The translations under genes and the position numbers were made by a program. A stretch of DNA of 64,000 bases from Maribellus luteus (GTDB lineage: Bacteria; Bacteroidota; Bacteroidia; Bacteroidales; Prolixibacteraceae). Where the stretch lies: contig NZ_QWGR01000003.1 in NCBI RefSeq assembly GCF_003576475.1, positions 577,186-641,185 on the forward strand, read 5' to 3'. Below the pieces are notes generated by a model. That model saw only the letters and a list, made by a program, of their open reading frames with translations, made no database searches and was not told where the DNA came from. This document shows positions 53,393-60,610 of the stretch, in pieces; position 1 is the first letter of the stretch; the number at the start of each line of letters is the position of its first letter.

Positions 53393-54754
53393 ATGAGTGA
53401 CAATAATTTTTCGAGAAGAAGGTTTTTGACCGGTGCAGCCGTAGTTGGAGCAGCAGGTGCCATGGGAGTTGGAACTTTTTCATCCTGTGCCTCAGGAGGT
53501 GGAGATACTTCGGCAGCCGGTGTGTCTTACGACTGGGAACCAAGGGAATATAATTTCCCGCCTATGCTGGACGAAGTTCCGGCAGGAGCAGAACTTAAAG
53601 CCGGTATTATTGGTTGTGGTGGCCGGGGAACCGGAGCTGCCATTAATTTCCTTGAAGCCGGAGGATCTACGGTAACCGTTACCGCTCTTGGAGATGTTCT
53701 CAAAGACAGGCTGGACAGCTGCCGCGATAAAATCAAGAATGAAAAAGGCCTGGAAGTTCCCGAAGAAAACTGTTTTGTTGGCTTCGACGCTTTCGAAAAA
53801 GTTATTGACTCGGGTGTAGACATTGTAATTCTGGCTACTCCTCCGAAATTCCGTCCGGAGCATTTTGCAGCCGCGGTAAAAGCACGCAAGCATGTGTTTA
53901 TGGAAAAACCCATTGCTGTTGACACAGCGGGTGTTCGCCAGGTATTGGCAGCCGCCAAAATGGCCGACAACATGGGATTAAAAGTGGTTACCGGAACACA
54001 ACGCCGTCACCAGCACAAATACCAAAGCATTTATAAAGAACTAGCCAATAACTCTATCGGAAGACTTGTTTCGGGAGAAGTTTCCTGGAACGGCGGACAG
54101 TTGTGGTACCGCGACAACAATCCGAACTGGAGCGAAATGGAATGGATGATCCGCGACTGGGTTAACTGGTGCTGGTTATCAGGCGACCACATTGTGGAAC
54201 AACACGTTCACAACATCGATGTTGCCAACTGGTTCTTTGGAAAACACCCGGTAAAAGCGCTCGGTTTTGGTTCGCGCCAACGTCGCCCCACCGGAGACCA
54301 GTACGATAACTTTGCGGTTGATTTCATTTTTGACGACGACAGACACGTTTTGAGTACCTGCCGCCAGATCAACGGTTGTTCCAATGCGGTAAACGAACTT
54401 TTCCACGGAACAAAAGGGCATTCGTTCACATCGCAAGGTGGTACGGCAAAAATTACCGACCTGCAGGGCAACGAACTGTTTGCGTTTGAAGATCACGACA
54501 CCAGTCCCTACGTTCAGGAGCACAAAAACCTGATCACCTGTATCCGTCAGAACATTCCGTTTAACGAAGCAGAAGAAACAGCGAACTCCGTAATGACAGC
54601 CATCATGGGCCGTGTTTCTGCTTACACCGGAAAACAGGTTACCTGGGACGAAATGATGAACTCGGATATGAAACTGGGACCTGATACCTACATCATGGGC
54701 GATATCGGTTTCATCAAAAATGCAAGCGTTCCGGTTCCCGGATCGGCCGACTAG
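53393..54754 (+). CDS. Exported Gfo/Idh/MocA-family oxidoreductase
   Basis: 453 aa. A twin-arginine signal (SRRRFLTGAAVVGAAGAMG) ends in a possible lipobox (GTFSSC). The Rossmann domain has AGIIGCGGRGTGAAINF; the family EKP motif is HVFMEKPIAVD; the C-terminal half is the usual alpha/beta domain (WNGGQLWYRDNNPNWSEMEW, HIVEQHVHNIDVANWFFG). Members oxidise or reduce sugars with NAD(P), sometimes tightly bound. Tat export suggests folding around its cofactor before transport. It lies 41 bp after the NapC-SUMF1 gene, suggesting that electrons from sugar oxidation could reach that cytochrome. Confidence 0.9.
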   Translation: MSDNNFSRRRFLTGAAVVGAAGAMGVGTFSSCASGGGDTSAAGVSYDWEPREYNFPPMLDEVPAGAELKAGIIGCGGRGTGAAINFLEAGGSTVTVTALGDVLKDRLDSCRDKIKNEKGLEVPEENCFVGFDAFEKVIDSGVDIVILATPPKFRPEHFAAAVKARKHVFMEKPIAVDTAGVRQVLAAAKMADNMGLKVVTGTQRRHQHKYQSIYKELANNSIGRLVSGEVSWNGGQLWYRDNNPNWSEMEWMIRDWVNWCWLSGDHIVEQHVHNIDVANWFFGKHPVKALGFGSRQRRPTGDQYDNFAVDFIFDDDRHVLSTCRQINGCSNAVNELFHGTKGHSFTSQGGTAKITDLQGNELFAFEDHDTSPYVQEHKNLITCIRQNIPFNEAEETANSVMTAIMGRVSAYTGKQVTWDEMMNSDMKLGPDTYIMGDIGFIKNASVPVPGSAD

Positions 54755-54778
54755 TTTTCATTTTACAAAAACATACAA

Positions 54779-54809
54779 AACCTTCGGATCAACTCCGGAG
54801 GTTTTTTTT
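54779..54809 (+). terminator. Terminator after the NapC-SUMF1/oxidoreductase pair
   Basis: Ten-base-pair stem AACCTTCGGA (54779-54788) / TCCGGAGGTT with one G-U pair, followed by TTTTTTT on the plus strand. Confidence 0.85.
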
Positions 54810-54870
54810 GGCACCATCCTTGTTTAGGACGATCCTGAAAACAAATTATTCATCAGAAAATCATAAAGAC

Positions 54871-55434
54871 ATGAAAAAGCTAGCAAACATTTTCTTACTC
54901 GCAGCAGCCTTGTTAATCGCAGCATGCGAAGGCCCCGTGGGACCGATTGGCCCTCCCGGAATTCCCGGGGAAGACGGTGATTCTTTTTTGGGAACCGTTT
55001 TTGAAATGGAAAACATCGATTTTACCCCAGCAAACGGGTACAGTGTAATCAAAAACTTCCCCAGCAATGTTGACATCTACGAAGACGACGTGGTACTGGT
55101 TTACATTCTGTGGGAACAGGACAATGGACTGGATGTGTGGCGACTGATGCCTCAAACTGTTTTTATTGATGACGAAAATTTAAAAGGCGAAATCCAGTAT
55201 AATTTCGACTATACCCTGGAAAATGTACGGGTGTTCCTTGAATTTACCATTCCTGAGAATGAGTTGCGCCCGGCTGAAACAGATAACCAGATTTTTAAAG
55301 TAGCTATTATCCCGGCGTTATTCGCTTCGCAGAAGAACGTCGATATCAGCGACATTAATTCAGTGATCAATGCTTCCAACATTCAAATGAAAGACCTTGG
55401 AGCACTGGATCTCAACAACAAAATACTGAAGTAA
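54871..55434 (+). CDS. Small lipoprotein with a short collagen-like N-terminal tract
   Basis: 187 aa from the ATG at 54871, which begins a lipoprotein signal (IFLLAAALLIAAC); an upstream ATG at 54808 lies inside the preceding terminator and is rejected. The mature protein starts with collagen-like triplets (GPVGPIGPPGIPGEDGDS), then a beta-rich domain (DVYEDDVVLVYILW-like strands, FIDDENLKGEIQYNFDYTLE). Lipoproteins of this layout are common in Bacteroidota and of unknown function. It has its own terminator. Confidence 0.8.
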   Translation: MKKLANIFLLAAALLIAACEGPVGPIGPPGIPGEDGDSFLGTVFEMENIDFTPANGYSVIKNFPSNVDIYEDDVVLVYILWEQDNGLDVWRLMPQTVFIDDENLKGEIQYNFDYTLENVRVFLEFTIPENELRPAETDNQIFKVAIIPALFASQKNVDISDINSVINASNIQMKDLGALDLNNKILK

Positions 55435-55454
55435 GCATCCTACCTTATACAAAG

Positions 55455-55484
55455 GCCATTCGGAAATTCCGGGTGGCTTTTTTT
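55455..55484 (+). terminator. Terminator of the collagen-like lipoprotein gene
   Basis: GCCATTCGGA (55455-55464) pairs with TCCGGGTGGC (55468-55477), two G-U pairs, three-base loop, then TTTTTTT. Confidence 0.85.
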
Positions 55485-55515
55485 GCTCCAACCTTACCGC
55501 GAACAACAAGCGGCA

Positions 55516-56208
55516 CTATCCTTTTCGCTGGATTTCTTCCAGTTTCTGCTCATCAACAATGGTAAATGTGTTTTTCTGAACGCGGATGATTCCGGCTTCC
55601 TGGAATTCTTTTAGCAAACGCGCCACACTTTCCCGCGAGGTACCGATCAATGCAGCCAGTTCCTGTTTGGTAATATCCAGTTTGAAGGGATTCTGGTTGT
55701 ACACCTGGTCCCGGAAATAAAACAACGAGTTGGCCAGCCGCCCCGGAACCTGTTGCTGCACATTATTTACCAGCCGGTCGAAGTAATTCATTTCGTCGCC
55801 CACCATGTACTGGATGACTTCGGAAGCAAACTGCCCGTTCTTTTTCAGCAACAAACCAAATACTTCGGTATCAATAAAACAGACTTTCACCGGTGTTACC
55901 GCAGTGGCAGAAACGCTGTTTTGACGCCGTTGGTTGTTCAGATTGTTCAACGCCAGGTAAGCTCCCTTTTTATGAATACTCAAAATGTAATCCTTTTCAC
56001 CGATCCCCTTTTTACTGAGCTTAACAAAGCCCTCGCGTATGTATACCACATGATGGGCGGGTGTCCCCTCTTTAAAAATCAATTCGCCTTTTCTGAATTC
56101 GGTTTGCAAACAGCCCTTCCCCAATTCGCAAAGTTCTTCATCGTTTAAAATCGAAACAACATTCGATTTGATCTGGCAATTCAGACAAGCATCTGTTTTT
56201 ATCGTCAT
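55516..56208 (-). CDS. Crp/Fnr-family transcription regulator with N-terminal cysteines
   Basis: 230 aa. A cyclic-nucleotide-binding-type beta roll (FRKGELIFKEGTPAHHVVYI, REGFVKLSKKG) is followed by a winged helix (KQELAALIGTSRESVARLLK). Four cysteines sit at the N-terminus (Cys8, Cys11, Cys27, Cys33), reminiscent of FNR's cluster ligands, so an oxygen-labile iron-sulphur cluster is possible but unproven. The recognition helix carries SRESVAR. It diverges from a small membrane protein gene; a CRP-like palindrome lies between them. Confidence 0.88.
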   Translation of the reverse strand: MTIKTDACLNCQIKSNVVSILNDEELCELGKGCLQTEFRKGELIFKEGTPAHHVVYIREGFVKLSKKGIGEKDYILSIHKKGAYLALNNLNNQRRQNSVSATAVTPVKVCFIDTEVFGLLLKKNGQFASEVIQYMVGDEMNYFDRLVNNVQQQVPGRLANSLFYFRDQVYNQNPFKLDITKQELAALIGTSRESVARLLKEFQEAGIIRVQKNTFTIVDEQKLEEIQRKG

Positions 56209-56246
56209 CCTATCTTTTCAGTAAAATATTATCAACATCACATCTG

Positions 56247-56266
56247 TTTGTGCAAAACATCACAAA
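56247..56266. promoter_or_regulatory. CRP/FNR-type palindrome between the regulator and a small membrane protein
   Basis: TTTGTG (56247-56252), eight nt, CACAAA (56261-56266). In CRP terms it reads TGTGC-N6-TCACA, nine of ten bases of TGTGA-N6-TCACA. It is 39 bp before the regulator's start and 113 bp before that of the divergent gene. Confidence 0.6.
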
Positions 56267-56378
56267 TTACACGCTTCAATATCACAGGCACAAAACAAAT
56301 ATATCATATTTATTTATGAACATATGTTGTTTATAGTGTTTTTCTTTGTTGTACAAACGAACATTAAAAAAGAGAGTC

Positions 56379-56585
56379 ATGAAAAAAGTTCTTGTATTAA
56401 TTTGCTACAACCTGGGCCTTTGGGGAATTCTGGGTTTCTTTGCCACTCTGCTGTTAGGTTTTTTAGCATGTTGCGCCAATTTATCCGAAAAATTATTCTA
56501 CGGTTTTTTGATCGTTTTTGCGCTAAGCGGCCTTGTTACAACCATTTTCTGCGTTTCGAGAGGGTGCAAGAAAATAACCAAATAG
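56379..56585 (+). CDS. Small two-span membrane protein
   Basis: 68 aa from the ATG at 56379. Two hydrophobic helices (NLGLWGILGFFATLLLGFLA and FYGFLIVFALSGLVTTIF) joined by a short polar turn, ending in a basic tail (RGCKKITK). Four cysteines are present (Cys8, Cys29, Cys30 and Cys56 by my count). No family is recognised. It diverges from the Crp/Fnr gene, and the palindrome at 56247 may control it. Confidence 0.55.
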   Translation: MKKVLVLICYNLGLWGILGFFATLLLGFLACCANLSEKLFYGFLIVFALSGLVTTIFCVSRGCKKITK

Positions 56586-56743
56586 TCCCCGCCAAAACAA
56601 GAGTATACGAACTCTGCGGCAATTGGTTAATACCGTGCGAAGAACCAGCGTAAGCCAGCGCTTTCATTCGGACAGCGGAAAAATTGTGCCTCTAAAAAAC
56701 GAATTCAGTCCTACATACACCTAACTCCCGGCACAGCAACACA

Positions 56744-57475
56744 TCAATTCAGTTTTCTTATTCGTACCTCTATGTCCTTGTCATTTTCCAGCAACTTAAC
56801 AAGTTCGCCGGTGTCAGTTTCTCCGAAATGATAAGGATACAACACTTTTGGATGAAACAAACGCGCTGCGTCTGCGCACATTTCCGGAGTCATCGTATAA
56901 GGAAGGTTCATGGGAAGAAAGGCGACGTCGATATCGACCAGATCGGCCATTTCAGGAACATTTTCGGTATCACCGGCTATGTACACTTTCTTATCGGCAA
57001 AACGGATCACATAACCATTTCCCCGTCCTTTTGGATGAAAAGGTGTGCCATCGGCCCGCATATTCCGGATATTGTAAGCGGGAACTGCTTCCACCGAAAT
57101 CGTTCCAAACACTTTGGTGTCGCCGTTCTTCATTACATCGGTACCGGTATACTTCGGAGAGCAACTTTCGGTCAGCACAACGCGGGTTGCCTCCTTTTTA
57201 ACAGCATCAATTGCTTTCGGATCGAGATGATCGCCGTGCTCGTGCGTAATAAGAACAAGGTCGGCTTTGGGCATCGATTCATAATCGGCATACTGCGACA
57301 CCGGATCCACATGAATCACTTTCCCGTTAAACTCCAGCATTAACGTACCGTGTCCGATAAAGGTAATGGCCAGCTCTCCTTCCGATGTTTTAAAAACGTC
57401 CTTCTCAAATTCGGCGGCTTTTAACGGTATGCTTGCCGAAACAATAATTACCATAATCAATATTATTTTTTTCAT
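56744..57475 (-). CDS. Exported MBL-fold metallohydrolase (UlaG-like)
   Basis: 243 aa with a signal peptide (about residues 1-20). The metallo-beta-lactamase fold has THEHGDHLDP (HxHxDH), AGDTENVPEM (Asp ligand) and the late histidine in VLYPYHFGETD. The short UlaG/YcfL-like form suggests a hydrolase of small molecules. The exported location is unusual for that group. The gene is divergent to GH97 across 153 bp. Confidence 0.87.
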   Translation of the reverse strand: MKKIILIMVIIVSASIPLKAAEFEKDVFKTSEGELAITFIGHGTLMLEFNGKVIHVDPVSQYADYESMPKADLVLITHEHGDHLDPKAIDAVKKEATRVVLTESCSPKYTGTDVMKNGDTKVFGTISVEAVPAYNIRNMRADGTPFHPKGRGNGYVIRFADKKVYIAGDTENVPEMADLVDIDVAFLPMNLPYTMTPEMCADAARLFHPKVLYPYHFGETDTGELVKLLENDKDIEVRIRKLN

Positions 57476-57628
57476 AACCCTAAGCTTTAGTACCTACTAA
57501 TTTAGCTATAATTTGGCTACCTTGCCTACTCTTTAATTTTTAACAAAATATCTAATATTCAATGTTGGCAAGCGGCTTCAACGGGGCCATTAAGGGCTTG
57601 CACCATCTTACAATTAAAATCCTGTGAT

Positions 57629-59578
57629 ATGTATAAACTAACCATGATTCTGCTTCTGATGCTTTTTGTGTCAGGAGTTTCAGCCAAAGATTATGCGGTT
57701 TCCTCGCCATCGGGGAAAGTGGCCATAAAAGTGACCGTAAATGAACAGGTTTCATACGCTGTTCTTTTAAACGGAAAGGAAATTGTTGCTCCGTCGCCCA
57801 TATCGATGGAAATTTCGGACGGAACTGTTTGGGGTACCCAAGCAAAAGTAAAAAAGGCAAAAACCACCTCTGTTTCGCAGGAATTGCGGCCTGCCGTAAA
57901 AGTTAAACGCACCGTTATTAAAGATGAATACAACCTGCTAACGCTTACTTTTAGTGGTTATTCACTCGAATTCAGGGCTTACGACGAAGGCGCGGCTTAC
58001 CGTTGGGTTTCGGCCGCAAAGGGCGACTACCAGGTAATGTCGGAGCAGGTAACCTTTGCTTTCCCGGCCGACCACAACATCTGGTTTCCGGAAGAAGAAA
58101 GCCTGATGTCGCACCAGGAACGCGAATACCTGAAAGAAAAACTTTCGAATATCGGAAGCGAACGTTTTGGCTCTACCGGGATGCTGGTAGATTGCGGCAA
58201 CGGTGTTAAAACCTACATTTCGGAATCGGGATTGATGGATTACCCGGGCATGTGGCTGCGCGGTTGCGACGAGAACAAAAATGCACTGAAAGGCAAATTT
58301 GCCGGTGTGGTACTGGAAGAAAAAAAGGAAAACGACCGCGATGTACGCCCCGTGAAATATGCCGATTACATTGCCCGTTGCAGCGGCCCGCGTGTTTTCC
58401 CGTGGCGCGTGATGCTGATTACCGAAAACGATGCCGCATTGGTGGAATCGACCCTTATTTACCAACTGGCCCCAGAGCAAAAAATTGAAAACACCGACTG
58501 GATCAAACCCGGGAAAGTAGCCTGGGACTGGTGGAATGCCAACAATATTTACGGTGTTGATTTTGAATCGGGAGTAAACAACGAAACCTACAAGTATTTC
58601 ATCGACTTTGCCTCGGCAAACGGCCTCGAATACATTATTCTGGATGAAGGATGGTACCATTTAGGCGACGTCCTGGATGTGGTGGATGAAATCGACATTC
58701 AAGAGCTGGTGGATTACGGCAAGGCAAAAAATGTGGAGATAATCCTGTGGGTGGTATGGAAAACACTGGATGAAAAACTTGTTGAAGCCCTCGATCAGTT
58801 TCAGAAATGGGGCGTAAAAGGAATCAAAATAGATTTTATGCAGCGCGACGACCAGTGGATGGTTAATTTCTATGAGAAAATTGCCATGGAATGCGCCAAA
58901 CGGCAGTTGCTGGTCGATTACCACGGGGCGTACAAACCCTGCGGCCTCGACCGTGCTTACCCGAACGTTGTTTCATACGAAGGCGTAAAAGGGCTTGAAA
59001 ATGCCAAGTGGTCGAATCTTCCCGATCCGGAACACGATGTTACGCTGCCCTTTATCCGCATGGTGGCCGGCCCCATGGATTACACGCCCGGCGCGATGAT
59101 CAACAAAACAAAGCAAAACTTCCAACCGGTTTTTACCGAACCCATGAGCCAGGGCACCCGTTGCCACCAGCTGGGCATGTACGTAGTGTACGAAAGTCCG
59201 CTGCAAATGCTGGCCGACAACCCATCGAACTACTACCGCGAGCCCGGATGTATGGAATTTCTTTCGGTCGTTCCGTCGGTGTGGGACGATACCAAAGTTC
59301 TGGAGGCCAAAGTAAGCGACTACATTGCCGTTGCCCGCCGTTCGGGCGATAGCTGGTACGTTGGTGCCATGACCGACTGGGACCCGCGCACGCTGGAGCT
59401 GAAACTCGATTTCCTGGGTGAAGGCACTTACACCATGAAAGTTTGGAAAGACGGCGTAAACGCTACCAAACATGCGGCCGATTTCGCACAGGAAACCGTG
59501 GAAGTAACTTCCGGTTCAACCGTAAAAGTAAATATGGCTCCCGGCGGAGGTTGGGTAGCTATTATTGAAAAGAAATAG
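57629..59578 (+). CDS. Glycoside hydrolase family 97
   Basis: 649 aa with a signal peptide (residues 1-19). GH97 N domain (SSPSGKVAIKVTVNEQVSYA), catalytic barrel (WIKPGKVAWDWWNANNIYG, EYIILDEGWYH, IKIDFMQRDDQWMVNFYEKI, VVSYEGVKGLENAKW) and the C-terminal beta domain. Asp402 in IKIDFM lies where the retaining subgroup has its nucleophile, whereas SusB-type inverting enzymes have Gly, so this is more like the retaining alpha-galactosidase-type members. Calcium-linked glutamates appear conserved. It is probably a periplasmic glycan-processing enzyme. No Sus genes are linked. Confidence 0.93.
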   Translation: MYKLTMILLLMLFVSGVSAKDYAVSSPSGKVAIKVTVNEQVSYAVLLNGKEIVAPSPISMEISDGTVWGTQAKVKKAKTTSVSQELRPAVKVKRTVIKDEYNLLTLTFSGYSLEFRAYDEGAAYRWVSAAKGDYQVMSEQVTFAFPADHNIWFPEEESLMSHQEREYLKEKLSNIGSERFGSTGMLVDCGNGVKTYISESGLMDYPGMWLRGCDENKNALKGKFAGVVLEEKKENDRDVRPVKYADYIARCSGPRVFPWRVMLITENDAALVESTLIYQLAPEQKIENTDWIKPGKVAWDWWNANNIYGVDFESGVNNETYKYFIDFASANGLEYIILDEGWYHLGDVLDVVDEIDIQELVDYGKAKNVEIILWVVWKTLDEKLVEALDQFQKWGVKGIKIDFMQRDDQWMVNFYEKIAMECAKRQLLVDYHGAYKPCGLDRAYPNVVSYEGVKGLENAKWSNLPDPEHDVTLPFIRMVAGPMDYTPGAMINKTKQNFQPVFTEPMSQGTRCHQLGMYVVYESPLQMLADNPSNYYREPGCMEFLSVVPSVWDDTKVLEAKVSDYIAVARRSGDSWYVGAMTDWDPRTLELKLDFLGEGTYTMKVWKDGVNATKHAADFAQETVEVTSGSTVKVNMAPGGGWVAIIEKK

Positions 59579-59613
59579 CGAAGAGCAAGGAGCTAAGAGC
59601 GAAGAGCAAGGAG

Positions 59614-59659
59614 GATGGCATCCGTGAGAGGCAACTCAGATACGGATGCCATCTTTTTT
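59614..59659 (+). terminator. Terminator of the GH97 gene
   Basis: Perfect 12-bp stem GATGGCATCCGT (59614-59625) / ACGGATGCCATC (59642-59653), 16-nt loop with inner GAG/CTC, then TTTTTT. Just upstream, GAAGAGCAAGGAG occurs twice, 20 bp apart. Confidence 0.85.
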
Positions 59660-59664
59660 ATGTC

Positions 59665-60023
59665 CAAATATTTTGAATGCAACTTAGCAAGGATAATCCC
59701 CTCGTTTGTAGCCAGGGAAAGTGTCCGAACTTCTTATAAACGACAATGTCAACGGTGCGCTGCACCTTGCGTTTGTGTTTTCCTGTTTAACCACAAATAT
59801 TCCCGGTGCGCTGCACCATTTCTTTTGATATGATATTCAGACTACAAATATTTTGAATGCAACTTAGCAAGGATAATCCCCTCGTTTGCAGCCAGGAAGA
59901 GCGCCGGAACTTCTTATAAACGACAAAGTCAGCGGTGCGCTGCACCTTGGTTTGTGTTTTCCTGTTTAACTACAAATATTCCCGGTGCGCTGCACCATTT
60001 CTTTTGATATGATATTCAGACTA
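59665..60023. repeat. Tandem duplication, two copies of about 180 bp
   Basis: Copy 1 59665-59844 and copy 2 59845-60023 differ at few positions (for example TTTGTAGCC/TTTGCAGCC and a one-base deletion). Each carries two GGTGCGCTGCACC hairpins. A third, truncated copy seems to begin at 60024. No coding potential is evident. Confidence 0.9.
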
Positions 60024-60134
60024 CAGATATTTTTAAGAGTAGCGCACCTTTCAATAAATGAAATTTCTTTAGCAGCAGCGCTGCGGAATATGTATAGATC
60101 GAAATCATGGTCGCAAATGAAGGTGCGGCGCACC
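59754..60134. repeat. Five GGTGC-NNN-GCACC hairpins (REP-like)
   Basis: GGTGC-GCT-GCACC occurs at 59754, 59805, 59934 and 59984; GGTGC-GGC-GCACC at 60122. Nearby AGCGCACC and GCAGCGCTGC sequences share the vocabulary. Recurrent short hairpins resemble REP elements, which some genomes mobilise through RAYT transposases, but no transposase gene lies in this region. Confidence 0.65.
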
Positions 60135-60310
60135 GAAACATAATTCATCAAAAAAAACTGAACAACACGTTGTGAAAGGGGTGCCTTTTTTCGGTGAAAG
60201 TCAGTTTTAAAAAATATCCTATTCTCAACTTTGAATGTAAAATATCCAGCAAAATCCAGAAAATTGGATATTGGGAATTCTACATTGGATATTCTGCATT
60301 AAAAAATAAA

Positions 60311-60460
60311 ATGAATATCCGTTTTGATGCCTAAATGATTTTTAGCACGCGGATTCCGCAGAAAAGCGCGGATTACAGCAGCTTGTTCTCTGAAGAATCT
60401 GCGATAATTAGCGTAATCTGCGTGAACTTTTTCTTTTTAGGCAATAATGCGGATATTCAT
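60311..60460. repeat. Inverted-repeat element of about 150 bp (MITE-like)
   Basis: Left arm ATGAATATCCG (60311-60321), seven nt, GCCTAAA (60329-60335). Right arm TTTAGGC (60436-60442), seven nt, CGGATATTCAT (60450-60460). The two arms are exact complements with matching gaps. The interior has CGCGGATT-type motifs known as dispersed repeats in Bacteroidota. No protein is encoded. Confidence 0.6.
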
Positions 60461-60610
60461 TAAAAATAAAAACAAATCCCGGATAGGAGTATACATCTTA
60501 ACTCTCATTTCTATTGGTGATTCTCCGGAATCAGGATTGTTTTGTCCGCTGAACCTACATCTCTTTTGTGCGGCACATTTACAACCGGAGATTACTAAGA
60601 TCTCGTCGTA

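Larger units (their letters stand above)
59579..60610. other. Repeat-rich region without genes
   Basis: About 1 kb between GH97 and the M56 gene. It contains the GH97 terminator, a 180-bp tandem duplication, recurring GGTGC hairpins and a 150-bp inverted-repeat element, listed separately. Short open frames here are products of the repeats and are not called. Confidence 0.75.

Noticed and set aside
59665..60023. CRISPR-like appearance of repeats
   Set aside because: Two long tandem copies without unique spacers or cas genes. The 21-bp array at 47491 is likewise contiguous without spacers.
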